Below, in pieces: positions 24,514 to 33,568 of a stretch of 64,000 nucleotides of DNA. Numbering within the stretch: position 1 is the first letter of the stretch; every line of letters starts with the position of its first letter. This DNA is from RGIG4608 sp045635885 (lineage in GTDB: Bacteria; Bacillota; Clostridia; Oscillospirales; CAG-272): the NCBI GenBank assembly GCA_045635885.1, contig JAZTWO010000065.1, positions 1 through 64,000 on the forward strand, in the 5' to 3' direction. The position numbers were made by a program, and so were the translations under genes. The notes below the pieces were generated by a model. It saw only the letters and a list, made by a program, of their open reading frames with translations, had not been told where the DNA came from and did no database searches.

Positions 24514-25284
24514 ATGGGTCAAAAGGTTAATCCCCACGGTTTGCGTGTGGGCGTAATTAAGAACTGGGATTCAAGATGGTTCGCAAAAGACGAAGTTTTT
24601 GGCGACACTCTTGTTTCCGACTATAACATCAGAGAATATCTCAAGAATGAACTCCAGAAGGCAGGCGTTCCTAAGATTGAAATCGAACGTGACAGCCACA
24701 GAGTTAGAGTATTCATCCACTGTGCTAAGCCCGGTCTTGTAATTGGCCGCGGTGGCGAACAGATCGAAAAATATAAAGCTCAGCTTGAAAAAATGGTAGG
24801 TATGCCCGTTGCTCTCAACGTTGTTGAAGTTAAGCAGCCCGACCTCAACGCTCAGCTTGTTGCTGAGAACATTTCAGCTCAGCTTGAAAACCGTGTGGCA
24901 TTCCGCCGCGCAATGAAAATGGCGATTCGTAACACAATGCGTCTTGGTGCAAAGGGTATTAAGATCACTTGCTCAGGCCGTCTTGGTGGCGCAGAAATCG
25001 CAAGAGCAGAACACTACCATGAAGGTACTATTCCGCTTCAGACTCTCAGAGCTGACATCGACTACGGCTTCTGGGAAGCAAACACAACTTACGGTAAGAT
25101 CGGCGTTAAAGTATGGATTTACAGAGGCGAAGTTCTTTCCGAAGTTAACCGCCCTGCTGTAAAGAACACTCGTGGTGACCGTCCTGCTCGCAGAGACAAC
25201 AGAAACGGTGATCGCAAGCCCAGAAACAACAACAGAGGCGAAAGAACTCCCAGAGAAGGAGGACGCAAAAATGTTAATGCCTAA
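24514..25284 (+). CDS. rpsC: 30S ribosomal protein S3 with Arg/Asn-rich tail
   Basis: 256 aa, longer than the usual ~210-235. The KH domain (LVIGRGGEQIEKYK) and the C-terminal S3 domain (SGRLGGAEIARAEHYHEG) are intact and form part of the mRNA entry tunnel. The last ~40 residues are an Arg/Asn/Gly-rich, probably disordered extension. The final 14 nt overlap the start of rplP. Confidence 0.97.
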   Translation: MGQKVNPHGLRVGVIKNWDSRWFAKDEVFGDTLVSDYNIREYLKNELQKAGVPKIEIERDSHRVRVFIHCAKPGLVIGRGGEQIEKYKAQLEKMVGMPVALNVVEVKQPDLNAQLVAENISAQLENRVAFRRAMKMAIRNTMRLGAKGIKITCSGRLGGAEIARAEHYHEGTIPLQTLRADIDYGFWEANTTYGKIGVKVWIYRGEVLSEVNRPAVKNTRGDRPARRDNRNGDRKPRNNNRGERTPREGGRKNVNA

Positions 25285-25687
25285 AAGAGTGAAATTCCGT
25301 CGCGTACAGCGCGGAAGACTTAAGGGTAAGGCTAGCCGCGGTAACACAGTTACTAACGGTCAGTATGGTCTTCAGGCCCTTGAGCCCGCTTGGATTACAA
25401 GCAACCAGATTGAAGCTGCCCGTATCGCTATGACACGTTACATCAAGCGTGGTGGTCAGGTTTGGATTAAGATTTTCCCTGATAAGCCCATCACAGAAAA
25501 GCCTGCTGAAACTCGAATGGGTTCCGGTAAGGGTTCACCTGAGTATTGGGTAGCAGTAGTTAAGCCCGGTAGAGTTATGTTTGAAATGGACGGAGTTGCT
25601 GAAGACGTTGCTAAAGAAGCTATGCGTCTTGCATCTCACAAGCTCCCCATCAAATGTAAGTTCGTAGTTAGAGAAGAGGAGGTATAA
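25271..25687 (+). CDS. rplP: 50S ribosomal protein L16
   Basis: 138 aa starting MLMPKRVKFRRVQRGRLKGKA. It organises the A-site region of the 50S subunit. The frame runs upstream to 25172 inside rpsC, but AGGAGG lies 8 nt before the ATG at 25271, giving a 14-nt overlap with rpsC. MGSGKGSPEYWVAVVKPGR is the conserved core. Confidence 0.98.
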   Translation: MLMPKRVKFRRVQRGRLKGKASRGNTVTNGQYGLQALEPAWITSNQIEAARIAMTRYIKRGGQVWIKIFPDKPITEKPAETRMGSGKGSPEYWVAVVKPGRVMFEMDGVAEDVAKEAMRLASHKLPIKCKFVVREEEV

Positions 25688-25690
25688 GCC

Positions 25691-25879
25691 GTGAAAGCTT
25701 CAGAAATCAGAAATATGACAACAGAACAGCTTGAAGCTAAGCTTAAAGAGCTTAAGGACGAGCTTTTCAGACTCCGCTTCCAGAATGCGATCCGTCAGCT
25801 TGACAACCCCCACAGAATCTCTGACGTTAAGAAGGACATCGCTCGTGTAATGACAGTTCTTCAAGAGAAGAATGCTTAA
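25691..25879 (+). CDS. rpmC: 50S ribosomal protein L29
   Basis: 62 aa, two helices, with the KELKDELFRLRFQNA motif. It sits at the tunnel exit beside L23. The start is GTG with a GAGGAGG RBS, 3 nt after rplP. Confidence 0.97.
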   Translation: MKASEIRNMTTEQLEAKLKELKDELFRLRFQNAIRQLDNPHRISDVKKDIARVMTVLQEKNA

Positions 25880-25892
25880 GGAGGAATGAGTC

Positions 25893-26150
25893 ATGACAGA
25901 AAGAAACCTTAGAAAAACTAGAGTTGGTATTGTTGTTAGCAACAAGATGGACAAGACAATCGTAGTTGCAGTGCAGGATAACGTTAAGCACCCCATCTAC
26001 GGTAAGATCATTAAGAGAACTTTGAAGCTCCATGCACATGATGAAGAAAACACATGTAACATTGGCGACAAGGTTGAAGTAATGGAAACAAGACCTCTTT
26101 CCAAGACAAAGAGATGGAGACTTGTTGAAATTATTGAAAGAGCTAAATAA
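25893..26150 (+). CDS. rpsQ: 30S ribosomal protein S17
   Basis: 85 aa with RKTRVGIVVSNKMDKTIVV and the C-terminal RPLSKTKRWRLVEI motif. An OB-fold primary rRNA-binding protein. A 91-nt gap without a recognisable signal separates it from rplN. Confidence 0.98.
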   Translation: MTERNLRKTRVGIVVSNKMDKTIVVAVQDNVKHPIYGKIIKRTLKLHAHDEENTCNIGDKVEVMETRPLSKTKRWRLVEIIERAK

Positions 26151-26241
26151 TTTAGCCCTTTATTCATTAGTTAATTTTAATCATAATCGCGAAATTATAG
26201 TAGGTACGACTTGATCGTATTGAAAACAGGAGGAACGCAAA

Positions 26242-26610
26242 ATGATTCAGCAACAAACAGTGTTGAAAGTAGCCGATAACACAGGCGCTAAAGAGATCAT
26301 GTGCATTCGAGTACTTGGCGGTACAGCTCGCAGATATGCAAATATCGGTGACGTTATCGTTGCGTGCGTTAAGAAGGCAGCTCCCGGCGGCGTTGTTAAA
26401 AAAGGCGAAGTAGTTAAAGCAGTAGTAGTAAGAAGCAAAAAAGGTCTTAAGAGAGCTGATGGTTCTTACATTAAGTTTGATGAAAACTCTGCAGTTATCA
26501 TCAAAGAAGACAAAAACCCCAAGGGTACTCGTATCTTTGGCCCAGTAGCAAGAGAGCTTCGTGAAAAGGATTACCTTAAGATTCTCTCTCTCGCTCCTGA
26601 AGTACTTTAA
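26242..26610 (+). CDS. rplN: 50S ribosomal protein L14
   Basis: 122 aa, exactly the usual length. MIQQQTVLKVADNTGAKEIMCIRVLGG and the C-terminal GPVARELREKDYLKILSLAPEV are hallmarks of L14, which forms an intersubunit bridge and is the RsfS target. RBS AGGAGG. Confidence 0.98.
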   Translation: MIQQQTVLKVADNTGAKEIMCIRVLGGTARRYANIGDVIVACVKKAAPGGVVKKGEVVKAVVVRSKKGLKRADGSYIKFDENSAVIIKEDKNPKGTRIFGPVARELREKDYLKILSLAPEVL

Positions 26611-26627
26611 TTTGGAGGTATTGCGAA

Positions 26628-26942
26628 ATGGCAAAGTTGCACGTTAAAACAGACGATACAGTAGTAGTACTTTCCGGTGACTCCAAGGGCGTTAAGGGTA
26701 AGGTTATCGACGTATCCATTAAGGAAGGCAAGGTATTGGTAGAGGGCGCTAATATCGTTCACAAGCACGTTAAGCCCAGAAAACAGGGAGAAACAGGCGG
26801 TATCGTTGATACTGAAGGCGCAATCTATGCGTCCAAGGTTGCTCTCTATTGCCCCAAGTGCGATAAGGGTGTTAGAGTTAAACACCAGATCGTAGATGGC
26901 AAAAAGGTTCGCGTTTGCGCTAAATGCGGCGCACAGCTTTGA
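26628..26942 (+). CDS. rplX: 50S ribosomal protein L24
   Basis: 104 aa. An N-terminal KOW domain (VVVLSGDSKGVKGKVIDV) is followed by a C-terminal segment with two CxxC pairs (CPKC and CAKC) that may bind zinc. An assembly initiator protein near the tunnel exit. Confidence 0.97.
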   Translation: MAKLHVKTDDTVVVLSGDSKGVKGKVIDVSIKEGKVLVEGANIVHKHVKPRKQGETGGIVDTEGAIYASKVALYCPKCDKGVRVKHQIVDGKKVRVCAKCGAQL

Positions 26943-26959
26943 TAAGGAGGTAGCAAGAA

Positions 26960-27502
26960 ATGGCAAGACTTAGAGAAATGTACAAAGCCGAGGTTGCTCC
27001 CGCTCTTATGCAGAAATTTGAGTACTCTAGCGTAATGCAGATCCCCAAGCTTGATAAGATCGTTATCAACGTTGGTGTAGGCGACGCTAAGGACAATTCC
27101 AAGGCTATTGAAAACGTAATCAATGATATTACAAAGATTTCCGGTCAGAAGGCAGTTCCCACATACGCTAAGAAGTCCGTTGCGAACTTCAAGCTTCGTC
27201 AGGGAATGAAGATCGGTGTTAAGGTTACACTTAGAGGCGACAAGATGTATGAGTTCCTTGATAGACTCTTCAACTTCTCTCTTCCCAGAGTTCGTGACTT
27301 TAAGGGTATCAATCCCAATGCTTTCGACGGTAGAGGTAACTATGCGCTCGGTCTTAAAGAGCAGCTTATCTTCCCCGAAATCGAATACGATAAGGTTGAA
27401 AAAATTCGCGGTATGGACATCTGCTTTGTAACAACCGCTAACACAGACGAAGAAGCAAGAGAGCTCCTTAAGCTTATGGGCGCTCCCTTTGCAAAGAACT
27501 AA
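26960..27502 (+). CDS. rplE: 50S ribosomal protein L5
   Basis: 180 aa, usual length. Contains IPKLDKIVINVGVGDA and RGDKMYEFLDRL, and ends in the GMDICFVTTANTDEEA segment. Carries 5S rRNA into the central protuberance and contacts P-site tRNA. RBS AAGGAGG. Confidence 0.98.
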   Translation: MARLREMYKAEVAPALMQKFEYSSVMQIPKLDKIVINVGVGDAKDNSKAIENVINDITKISGQKAVPTYAKKSVANFKLRQGMKIGVKVTLRGDKMYEFLDRLFNFSLPRVRDFKGINPNAFDGRGNYALGLKEQLIFPEIEYDKVEKIRGMDICFVTTANTDEEARELLKLMGAPFAKN

Positions 27503-27516
27503 GGAGGTAGCACAAA

Positions 27517-27702
27517 ATGGCAAAGAAAGCTATGATTCTTAAGCAGCAGAAGACACAGAAGTACTCCACTCGTGAGTACAACCGTTGCAAGATCTGCGGT
27601 CGTCCCCACGCTTACCTTCGTAAGTTCGGTATCTGCCGTATCTGCTTCCGTGAACTCGCTTACAAGGGCGAAATTCCCGGCGTAAGAAAGGCAAGCTGGT
27701 AA
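27517..27702 (+). CDS. rpsZ: 30S ribosomal protein S14, zinc-binding type Z
   Basis: 61 aa, the short zinc-binding form. C24-x2-C27 and C40-x2-C43 are the zinc ligands. The C+ form is usual in Firmicutes. It belongs to the 30S head. It is followed by an unusual 184-nt gap containing a strong hairpin before rpsH. Confidence 0.98.
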   Translation: MAKKAMILKQQKTQKYSTREYNRCKICGRPHAYLRKFGICRICFRELAYKGEIPGVRKASW

Positions 27703-27728
27703 TACAGCAAACATTCGTTAAACACTTT

Positions 27729-27752
27729 CACTCAAGCATTTTTGCTTGAGTG
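27729..27752 (+). promoter_or_regulatory. 10-bp hairpin in the rpsZ-rpsH gap
   Basis: CACTCAAGCA-TTTT-TGCTTGAGTG, a perfect stem followed by GGGGGTT, not a T run, so not a terminator. It lies in the only long gap of the spc segment. It may be a processing site or a protein-binding site for local control; that is inference. Confidence 0.45.
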
Positions 27753-27886
27753 GGGGTTATTGGATAAACTCCAACATATCGGAAGGAATGCAAAGCAATT
27801 TTTGCGCATTTACCACCGATACGCCGCCGATCTAACTCAGTTTGGCAGCAAGAAAATTTTACTTGCATATAAGGAGGATAAAAATT

Positions 27887-28285
27887 ATGCAAATGTCAGA
27901 CGTTATTGCAGACATGCTGACTAGAATCAGAAATGCAAATGATGCGAAGCACGCAACAGTTGACATTCCTGCTTCTAACATGAAAAAGTCAATCGCAGAC
28001 ATTCTCGTTGAAGAGGGCTATGTTAAGGGCTATCAGGTAATCGAGGATGGCAAGCAGGGTATCATCAGAGTTACTCTTAAGTATACTCCTGCAAAACAGA
28101 AGGTTATTCGTGGCATTCGCCGTGTTTCTAAGCCCGGTCTTAGAATCTACGCAGGTTACGAAGATATGCCTAAGGTAATGAACGGCCTTGGAACAGTTAT
28201 CGTTTCAACTTCTAAGGGTCTTATGACAGATAAGAAGGCAAGAGCCGAAAAAATTGGTGGCGAAATTATCGCCTTCGTATGGTAA
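27887..28285 (+). CDS. rpsH: 30S ribosomal protein S8
   Basis: 132 aa from MQMSDVIADMLTRIRNAN, with the C-terminal GTVIVSTSKGLMTDKKAR motif. The open frame runs upstream to 27842, but AAGGAGG lies 8 nt before the ATG at 27887. S8 binds 16S rRNA helix 21 and represses the spc operon in E. coli, so the hairpin upstream deserves attention. Confidence 0.98.
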   Translation: MQMSDVIADMLTRIRNANDAKHATVDIPASNMKKSIADILVEEGYVKGYQVIEDGKQGIIRVTLKYTPAKQKVIRGIRRVSKPGLRIYAGYEDMPKVMNGLGTVIVSTSKGLMTDKKARAEKIGGEIIAFVW

Positions 28286-28301
28286 TAGGAGGTAACTGAA
28301 A

Positions 28302-28841
28302 ATGTCAAGAATTGGAAGAATGCCTATTACAGTTCCCGCTGGTGTTACAGTAACTGTTGGCGAAAACAACGTTGTAACAGTTAAGGGTCCTAAGGGAACA
28401 CTTGAACAGCAGCTCAGCAGCCGCATGACAATCGCTCAGAACGGCAATGAGATTGTTGTAACTCGTCCTACAGACGAAAAGGAAGACAGAAGCCTTCACG
28501 GCCTCACAAGAGCTCTTCTTAATAACATGGTTGTTGGTGTATCTAACGGTTACTCCAAGAAGCTTGAGGTTGTTGGTGTAGGTTATAAGGTAGCTATGCA
28601 GGGAACAAAGCTTGTTCTTAACCTTGGTTACTCTCACCCCATTCACATCGAACAGCCCGCTGATCTTAAGATCGAAACACCTGATGCAAACACAATCATC
28701 GTAAGTGGCGCTGATAAGCAGGCTGTAGGTCAGCTCGCAGCAGTTATCAGAAGTAAGAGACCTCCCGAACCCTATCATGGCAAGGGTGTTAAATACTCTG
28801 ATGAATATATTCGCCGTAAGGCCGGTAAGACCGGTAAATAA
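28302..28841 (+). CDS. rplF: 50S ribosomal protein L6
   Basis: 179 aa. MSRIGRMPITVPAGV and the C-terminal PEPYHGKGVKYSDEYIRRKAGK are hallmarks. A two-domain protein near the factor-binding site. RBS AGGAGG. Confidence 0.98.
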   Translation: MSRIGRMPITVPAGVTVTVGENNVVTVKGPKGTLEQQLSSRMTIAQNGNEIVVTRPTDEKEDRSLHGLTRALLNNMVVGVSNGYSKKLEVVGVGYKVAMQGTKLVLNLGYSHPIHIEQPADLKIETPDANTIIVSGADKQAVGQLAAVIRSKRPPEPYHGKGVKYSDEYIRRKAGKTGK

Positions 28842-28859
28842 TGAAAGGAGTGGAGAACA

Positions 28860-29219
28860 ATGGTATCAAGAAAAGATAGAAACCAAGCTCGTCTTAAGAG
28901 ACATAGAAGAGTTAGAGCAAAAATCTCCGGAACAGCAGCTCGTCCTCGTTTGGCAGTTTACCGTTCCAATGCTAACATCGTTGCACAGATCATTGACGAC
29001 GTTGCAGGCGTAACATTAGTATCCGCTTCCACACTCGAAAAGGATTTCGAGGGTAACGGCGGCAACAAGGTTGCAGCAAGAGCAGTTGGTAAGACAATTG
29101 CTGAAAGAGCAACCGCTAAGGGTATCACCGAAGTTGTATTCGACAGAGGCGGCTATCTTTATCACGGACGTGTATCGGAATTGGCTGAAGGCGCTAGAGA
29201 AGGCGGCTTGAAGTTCTAA
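28860..29219 (+). CDS. rplR: 50S ribosomal protein L18
   Basis: 119 aa. A basic N-terminal tail is followed by RPRLAVYRSNANIVAQIIDD and the C-terminal FDRGGYLYHGRVSELAEGAREGGL. Binds 5S rRNA with L5. RBS AAGGAG lies upstream of the ATG at 28860. Confidence 0.98.
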   Translation: MVSRKDRNQARLKRHRRVRAKISGTAARPRLAVYRSNANIVAQIIDDVAGVTLVSASTLEKDFEGNGGNKVAARAVGKTIAERATAKGITEVVFDRGGYLYHGRVSELAEGAREGGLKF

Positions 29220-29296
29220 TCCAAATTGGATTAGTCCGGTTTGTACACTGTTCAAAACAATTAATATTATTTGAACATTTGAAAGAGGAAAATAAC

Positions 29297-29800
29297 ATGG
29301 CTAACAAAATCAATCCCGCAGAGCTTGATCTTAAAGAACAGCTCGTTGCATTGAACCGTGTTTCCAAGACCGTTAAAGGTGGACGTATTGCTCGTTTTGC
29401 AGCACTTATGGTTGTAGGTGACGAAAACGGACACGTAGGTGTTGGACTTGGTAAGGCAGCTGAAGTACCTGAAGCAATCCGCAAGGGTATTGAAGATGCT
29501 AAGAAAAATATGATTGAAGTTTCCCTTAAGGGTTCTACAATCCCCCACGAAGTTACCGGCGTATTCGGTGCAGGTAAGGTGCTTCTTAAGCCCGCTGCTC
29601 CCGGTACAGGTATTATCGCCGGTGGCAAAGTAAGAATGGTGCTTGAGCTTGCAGGTATTAAGAACATTCGTGCTAAGTGCTTGCGCTCAAATAATCCCAC
29701 AAACGTTGTAAAAGCAACTATGGAGGGCCTTAAGGAACTCCGTACAGCTGAAGAAGTAGCGAAGCTTCGTGAACTCAGCGTTGAACAGGTTGAAGGTTAA
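29297..29800 (+). CDS. rpsE: 30S ribosomal protein S5
   Basis: 167 aa from MANKINPAELDLKEQL. It contains the dsRNA-binding-like domain with KTVKGGRIARFAALMVVGDENGHVG and the GAGKVLLKPAAPGTGIIAGG loop, where spectinomycin-resistance changes occur in other species. A GAGGA RBS supports the ATG at 29297 over an in-frame ATG at 29279. Confidence 0.98.
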   Translation: MANKINPAELDLKEQLVALNRVSKTVKGGRIARFAALMVVGDENGHVGVGLGKAAEVPEAIRKGIEDAKKNMIEVSLKGSTIPHEVTGVFGAGKVLLKPAAPGTGIIAGGKVRMVLELAGIKNIRAKCLRSNNPTNVVKATMEGLKELRTAEEVAKLRELSVEQVEG

Positions 29801-29814
29801 GGAGGAGTATAACA

Positions 29815-29988
29815 ATGAAAAAAGTAACACTCGTCAAGAGCCTTATCGGAACACTTCCGAATCAGAAAGCTACAGCAGAATCTCTTGGTCTTAAGAAGAT
29901 CGGTAACTTTATCGTTCACGAAGACAACGCTGTTTTGGCTGGTAAAATCAAAGTGATTTCCCACCTTGTTAAAGTTGAAAACGTATAA
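29815..29988 (+). CDS. rpmD: 50S ribosomal protein L30
   Basis: 57 aa, starting MKKVTLVKSLIGTLPNQKAT with the GLKKIGNF motif. A small protein found in the Gram-positive and proteobacterial spc operon at exactly this place, between S5 and L15. AGGAGG lies 9 nt before the ATG. The reading frame was translated by eye from the bases. Confidence 0.96.
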   Translation: MKKVTLVKSLIGTLPNQKATAESLGLKKIGNFIVHEDNAVLAGKIKVISHLVKVENV

Positions 29989-30002
29989 GGAGGAAAAAGA
30001 CA

Positions 30003-30443
30003 ATGAAACTTCATGAACTTTCACCCGCTGCAGGTTCTACAAGAAACGTATACAGAAAGGGCCGTGGCCCTGCATCTGGTAACGGTAAGACTGCAGGTAA
30101 GGGACACAAGGGTCAGAACGCTCGTTCAGGCGGCGGTGTAAGACCCGGATTTGAAGGCGGTCAGATCCCGCTTTACAGAAAGCTTCCCAAGAGAGGCTTT
30201 AACAACAAATTCGCTACTAACTACGTTATCGTTAACGTAAGCGCACTTAACGTTTTTGAAAACGGCGCAGTAGTTGACACACAGGCACTCCTTGACAAGA
30301 GAATTATCCGCAAGACACTTGACGGAGTTAAGGTTCTTGGCAACGGTGAGCTTACAAAATCATTAACTGTAAAAGCAAACATCTTTTCCGCAACAGCTAA
30401 AGAAAAGATAGAAGCAGCAGGCGGAAAGACAGAGGTGGTATAA
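30003..30443 (+). CDS. rplO: 50S ribosomal protein L15
   Basis: 146 aa. The Gly/Arg-rich N-terminal half (GRGPASGNGKTAGKGHKGQNAR) threads into 23S rRNA, and the C-terminal domain is present. It ends one base before the secY ATG, so coupling is likely. Confidence 0.98.
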   Translation: MKLHELSPAAGSTRNVYRKGRGPASGNGKTAGKGHKGQNARSGGGVRPGFEGGQIPLYRKLPKRGFNNKFATNYVIVNVSALNVFENGAVVDTQALLDKRIIRKTLDGVKVLGNGELTKSLTVKANIFSATAKEKIEAAGGKTEVV

Positions 30444-30444
30444 G

Positions 30445-31803
30445 ATGTTTAAGACGCTGAAGAACGCTTGGAAGGTCCAGGAGATTCAGAACAAGATTCT
30501 CTTCACATTGCTTATTATCCTCTTATATCGTGTTGGTTCTGCGATTCCCGTTCCCTATGTACAGCCCGATATTCTTTCACAGTTTAACCAGGCATACGGT
30601 GGAACAATCTTTAGCTATATGAGCCTCCTTTCCGGTGGCGCTATGGCACAGGCAACACTTTTTGCACTTTCTGTATCCCCCTATATTACATCATCTATCG
30701 TAATCCAGCTTCTCACAGTTGCATTCCCCGACAGTCTCGGTAAGCTTGCAAAGGACGGAGAAGAGGGACAGAAGAAAATCAAAAAATATACTCGTTATAT
30801 TACAGTTGGTATCGCTCTCGTTACTGCTTACGGTTATACCGCACTTCTTGGTAACGGTACAGGCTCTTCCAGCTGGCTTAACCCCGAACACATTAAGTGG
30901 TCCGGTATGTGGGCAACTAATGGATTTGAGGGTACACTCAACACTCTCGTTATCATTTCTTCATACGTAGCAGGCGCAGCTATCATCATGTGGCTCGCTG
31001 AGCTTATCGACGCTAAGGGTATCGGCAACGGTATTTCAATGATCTTGTTCTTCAACATCATTTCTCGTGGTCCTGCTCTTGTTGAAAGCCTTTGGAGAAT
31101 GGTTACATCCAACAACATTATCGTTGGTATCCTTCTTGGAATACTCTCCATTGCAATTACAATGGGTATGGTAATTCTTGTAGTTTGGGTAACACACTCA
31201 GAAAGAAGAATTCCCATTCAGTATGCTAAGAGAGTTGTTGGCCGTAAGATGTACGGCGGTCAGGGAACACACCTTCCCATCAAGCTTAACATGACAGGCG
31301 TTATGCCCATCATCTTTGCAAGCTCAATCGTTTCTGTTCCTGCAACTATTGCAACATTCTTTGCAACAGACAGCGGCTTCAGAACTTGGGTAACAAGATG
31401 GCTTGGTCAGGATTCCGTTCTCTACTTCGTAATCTACGTAATTTTGATCGTTGCTTTTGCTTACTTCTACATCTTGATTTCTTTCAATCCTGTTGAAGTT
31501 GCAAATAACATCAAGAACAACGGTGGTTCAGTTCCTGGTATTCGTACAGGTAAGCCCACTGCTGATTATATTACAAAAATTCTTAACCGTATCACTTTGA
31601 TCGGCGCATTCTTCCTTATCGTTGTTGCAGGTCTTCCTATGATTATCAACCTTATCAACGTTCACGTTATTAAGGGTGTAACATTCCAGGGCCTTGCATT
31701 CGGTGGATCTTCATTGCTCATCGTTATCGGTGTTGCAATCGAAACATTCAGAGATATCGAAGCTCAGATTACATTGCGCCACTACAAAGGTTTCCTTGAC
31801 TAA
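30445..31803 (+). CDS. secY: preprotein translocase subunit SecY
   Basis: 452 aa with ten predicted membrane helices. It forms the protein-conducting channel with SecE and SecG for Sec export and membrane insertion. SecY signatures are clear: GSAIPVPYV near residue 33, the ASSIVSVPATIATFF helix, and the cytoplasmic loop with ERRIPIQYAKRVVGRKMYGG. Normal place at the end of the spc segment. Confidence 0.97.
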   Translation: MFKTLKNAWKVQEIQNKILFTLLIILLYRVGSAIPVPYVQPDILSQFNQAYGGTIFSYMSLLSGGAMAQATLFALSVSPYITSSIVIQLLTVAFPDSLGKLAKDGEEGQKKIKKYTRYITVGIALVTAYGYTALLGNGTGSSSWLNPEHIKWSGMWATNGFEGTLNTLVIISSYVAGAAIIMWLAELIDAKGIGNGISMILFFNIISRGPALVESLWRMVTSNNIIVGILLGILSIAITMGMVILVVWVTHSERRIPIQYAKRVVGRKMYGGQGTHLPIKLNMTGVMPIIFASSIVSVPATIATFFATDSGFRTWVTRWLGQDSVLYFVIYVILIVAFAYFYILISFNPVEVANNIKNNGGSVPGIRTGKPTADYITKILNRITLIGAFFLIVVAGLPMIINLINVHVIKGVTFQGLAFGGSSLLIVIGVAIETFRDIEAQITLRHYKGFLD

Positions 31804-31837
31804 GTAATATTTTGCTGAAATTTACGGAGGAATTCGT

Positions 31838-32479
31838 ATGAATTTAATTTTGTTGGGCGCTCCCGGTGCGGGTAAGGGCACACAATCCGAAAGAATATCA
31901 GAAAAATGGAATATTCCGGCAATTTCTACAGGCGACGTCTTCCGTTCCGCAATCAAGGCAGGTACTGAGCTTGGTGCTCAGGCGAAAATCTACATTGATA
32001 AGGGACAGCTTGTTCCTGATGAAATAGCAATTGGTATTGTTAAGGAATATCTTTCTGCAGGTGCTTTTAAAAACGGTTTCATTCTTGACGGATTTCCTCG
32101 TTCCATTCCTCAGGCAGAAGCTCTTGAGGAAATGGGCATAAAAGTTGATTGCGTTCTCTCACTTGAGATTGCAGACGAGGTTATTATTAAGAGAATGACA
32201 GGCCGCAGATTGTGCTCCGGATGTGGTATTTCATATCACATTGAACACAAAAAACCTGTGAAAGAAAATATTTGCGACAAATGTGGTTCATCTCTCTATA
32301 TCAGAAGTGATGATGCTGCAGAAACTGTTATAAATAGACTTGAAACCTTCCATGCACGAACAGAACCCCTTAAAGTCTTTTATGAAGCAAAGGGATTGCT
32401 TAAATGTGTAAATGGTGAAGCGGGGGTTGATGACACCACTGCTTTGGTCTTCAAGACACTTGAAGAAATTGGAGCTTGA
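31838..32479 (+). CDS. adk: adenylate kinase
   Basis: 213 aa, long LID form. The P-loop GAPGAGKGT is at residues 7-15, the NMP-binding domain carries ISTGDVFR, and the LID holds two CxxC pairs (CSGC, CDKC) that bind zinc, as usual in Firmicutes. Interconverts ATP, AMP and ADP. RBS GGAGG. Confidence 0.97.
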   Translation: MNLILLGAPGAGKGTQSERISEKWNIPAISTGDVFRSAIKAGTELGAQAKIYIDKGQLVPDEIAIGIVKEYLSAGAFKNGFILDGFPRSIPQAEALEEMGIKVDCVLSLEIADEVIIKRMTGRRLCSGCGISYHIEHKKPVKENICDKCGSSLYIRSDDAAETVINRLETFHARTEPLKVFYEAKGLLKCVNGEAGVDDTTALVFKTLEEIGA

Positions 32480-32481
32480 AG

Positions 32482-33243
32482 ATGATACAAGTCAAAAATT
32501 CAATGCAGCTTAATGCAATGAAAGAGGCAGGACGTATCACGGGCGAGACTTTGCTCGTCGCCCGTGAGCTCGTTCGCCCAGGCATTAGCACCAAGGAGCT
32601 TGATGACGCAATTAGAGCGTACATTGAAAAGTGCGGCGCAAAGCCCTCGTTCCTTGGATATCACGGATTTCCCGGGTCAGCTTGCATAAGTATTAATGAT
32701 GAAGTAATTCACGGAATTCCATCTGCAAAAAGATTTTTGCAGGAGGGAGATATCGTGAAAATCGACGTTGGAGCTTGTATAAACGGCTACCACGGAGATA
32801 GCGCACGCACCATTCCTGTTGGAAAGGTTAGCGACGAGGCAATGCAGCTCATTAGAGCTACAAGAGATAGCTTCTTTGCAGGTGCGCAAATGGCAGTTGC
32901 GGGCAATCGCATTGGCGATATTGGCTCTGCAATTTCCGAATCGGTAAAACCGTATTCCTACGGCGTGGTTAGAGAATTTATCGGACACGGAATCGGACGT
33001 AACGTTCACGAAGAGCCCGACGTTCCAAACTACGGAACCGCAGGTCGTGGTGTTCGCCTTTGCAACGGTATGACTCTTGCTATTGAACCCATGATTAACT
33101 TGGGTACTGCGAAGGTTATTATGTTGCCAGACGGCTGGACGGTGAAGACTGCGGACGGAAAAATTTCTGCTCATTATGAAAATACAATTGCAATCACTCC
33201 CGATGGGGTCGAAATTTTAACACTTATTGATAATGAATTTTAA
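32482..33243 (+). CDS. map: type I methionine aminopeptidase
   Basis: 253 aa. Removes the initiator Met from new proteins. The five metal ligands are visible: two Asp (VDVGA and GDSART regions), His in FIGHGIGRNVHEEP, and Glu in AIEPMI and YENTIAI. GGAG at 32471-32474 lies 7 nt before the ATG at 32482. A TTG at 32476 is also in frame and overlaps the adk stop. Confidence 0.96.
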   Translation: MIQVKNSMQLNAMKEAGRITGETLLVARELVRPGISTKELDDAIRAYIEKCGAKPSFLGYHGFPGSACISINDEVIHGIPSAKRFLQEGDIVKIDVGACINGYHGDSARTIPVGKVSDEAMQLIRATRDSFFAGAQMAVAGNRIGDIGSAISESVKPYSYGVVREFIGHGIGRNVHEEPDVPNYGTAGRGVRLCNGMTLAIEPMINLGTAKVIMLPDGWTVKTADGKISAHYENTIAITPDGVEILTLIDNEF

Positions 33244-33269
33244 AGCAAATATTTCAGGAGGATAGTATC

Positions 33270-33488
33270 TTGGCTAAAGATGACGTAATTGAATTTGAAG
33301 GTACGGTCGTTGAGGCACTTCCTAACGCAACCTTCAAGGTACAGCTTCCTAATGGACATATTGTTAATGCTCACATTTCAGGAAAGCTTAGAATGAATTA
33401 TATCAGAATTTTGCCCGGTGATAAGGTGACCATTGAGGTTTCCGTTTACGACCTTAACAAAGGCCGTATCACATGGCGTGCAAAATAA
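33270..33488 (+). CDS. infA: translation initiation factor IF-1
   Basis: 72 aa, the full usual length, OB fold, starting MAKDDVIEFEGTVVEALPN. Binds the 30S A site during initiation. The start codon is TTG, with AGGAGG 8 nt upstream. The following 80-nt gap has a 14-bp palindrome (ACGGCATATGCCGT, ~33498-33511). Confidence 0.97.
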   Translation: MAKDDVIEFEGTVVEALPNATFKVQLPNGHIVNAHISGKLRMNYIRILPGDKVTIEVSVYDLNKGRITWRAK

Positions 33489-33568
33489 TTATACGCTGAC
33501 GGCATATGCCGTTGGGTGACTCATAAATAAACCAAAAAAAACCATATAGAGAAAGGAATGGTAGTACA

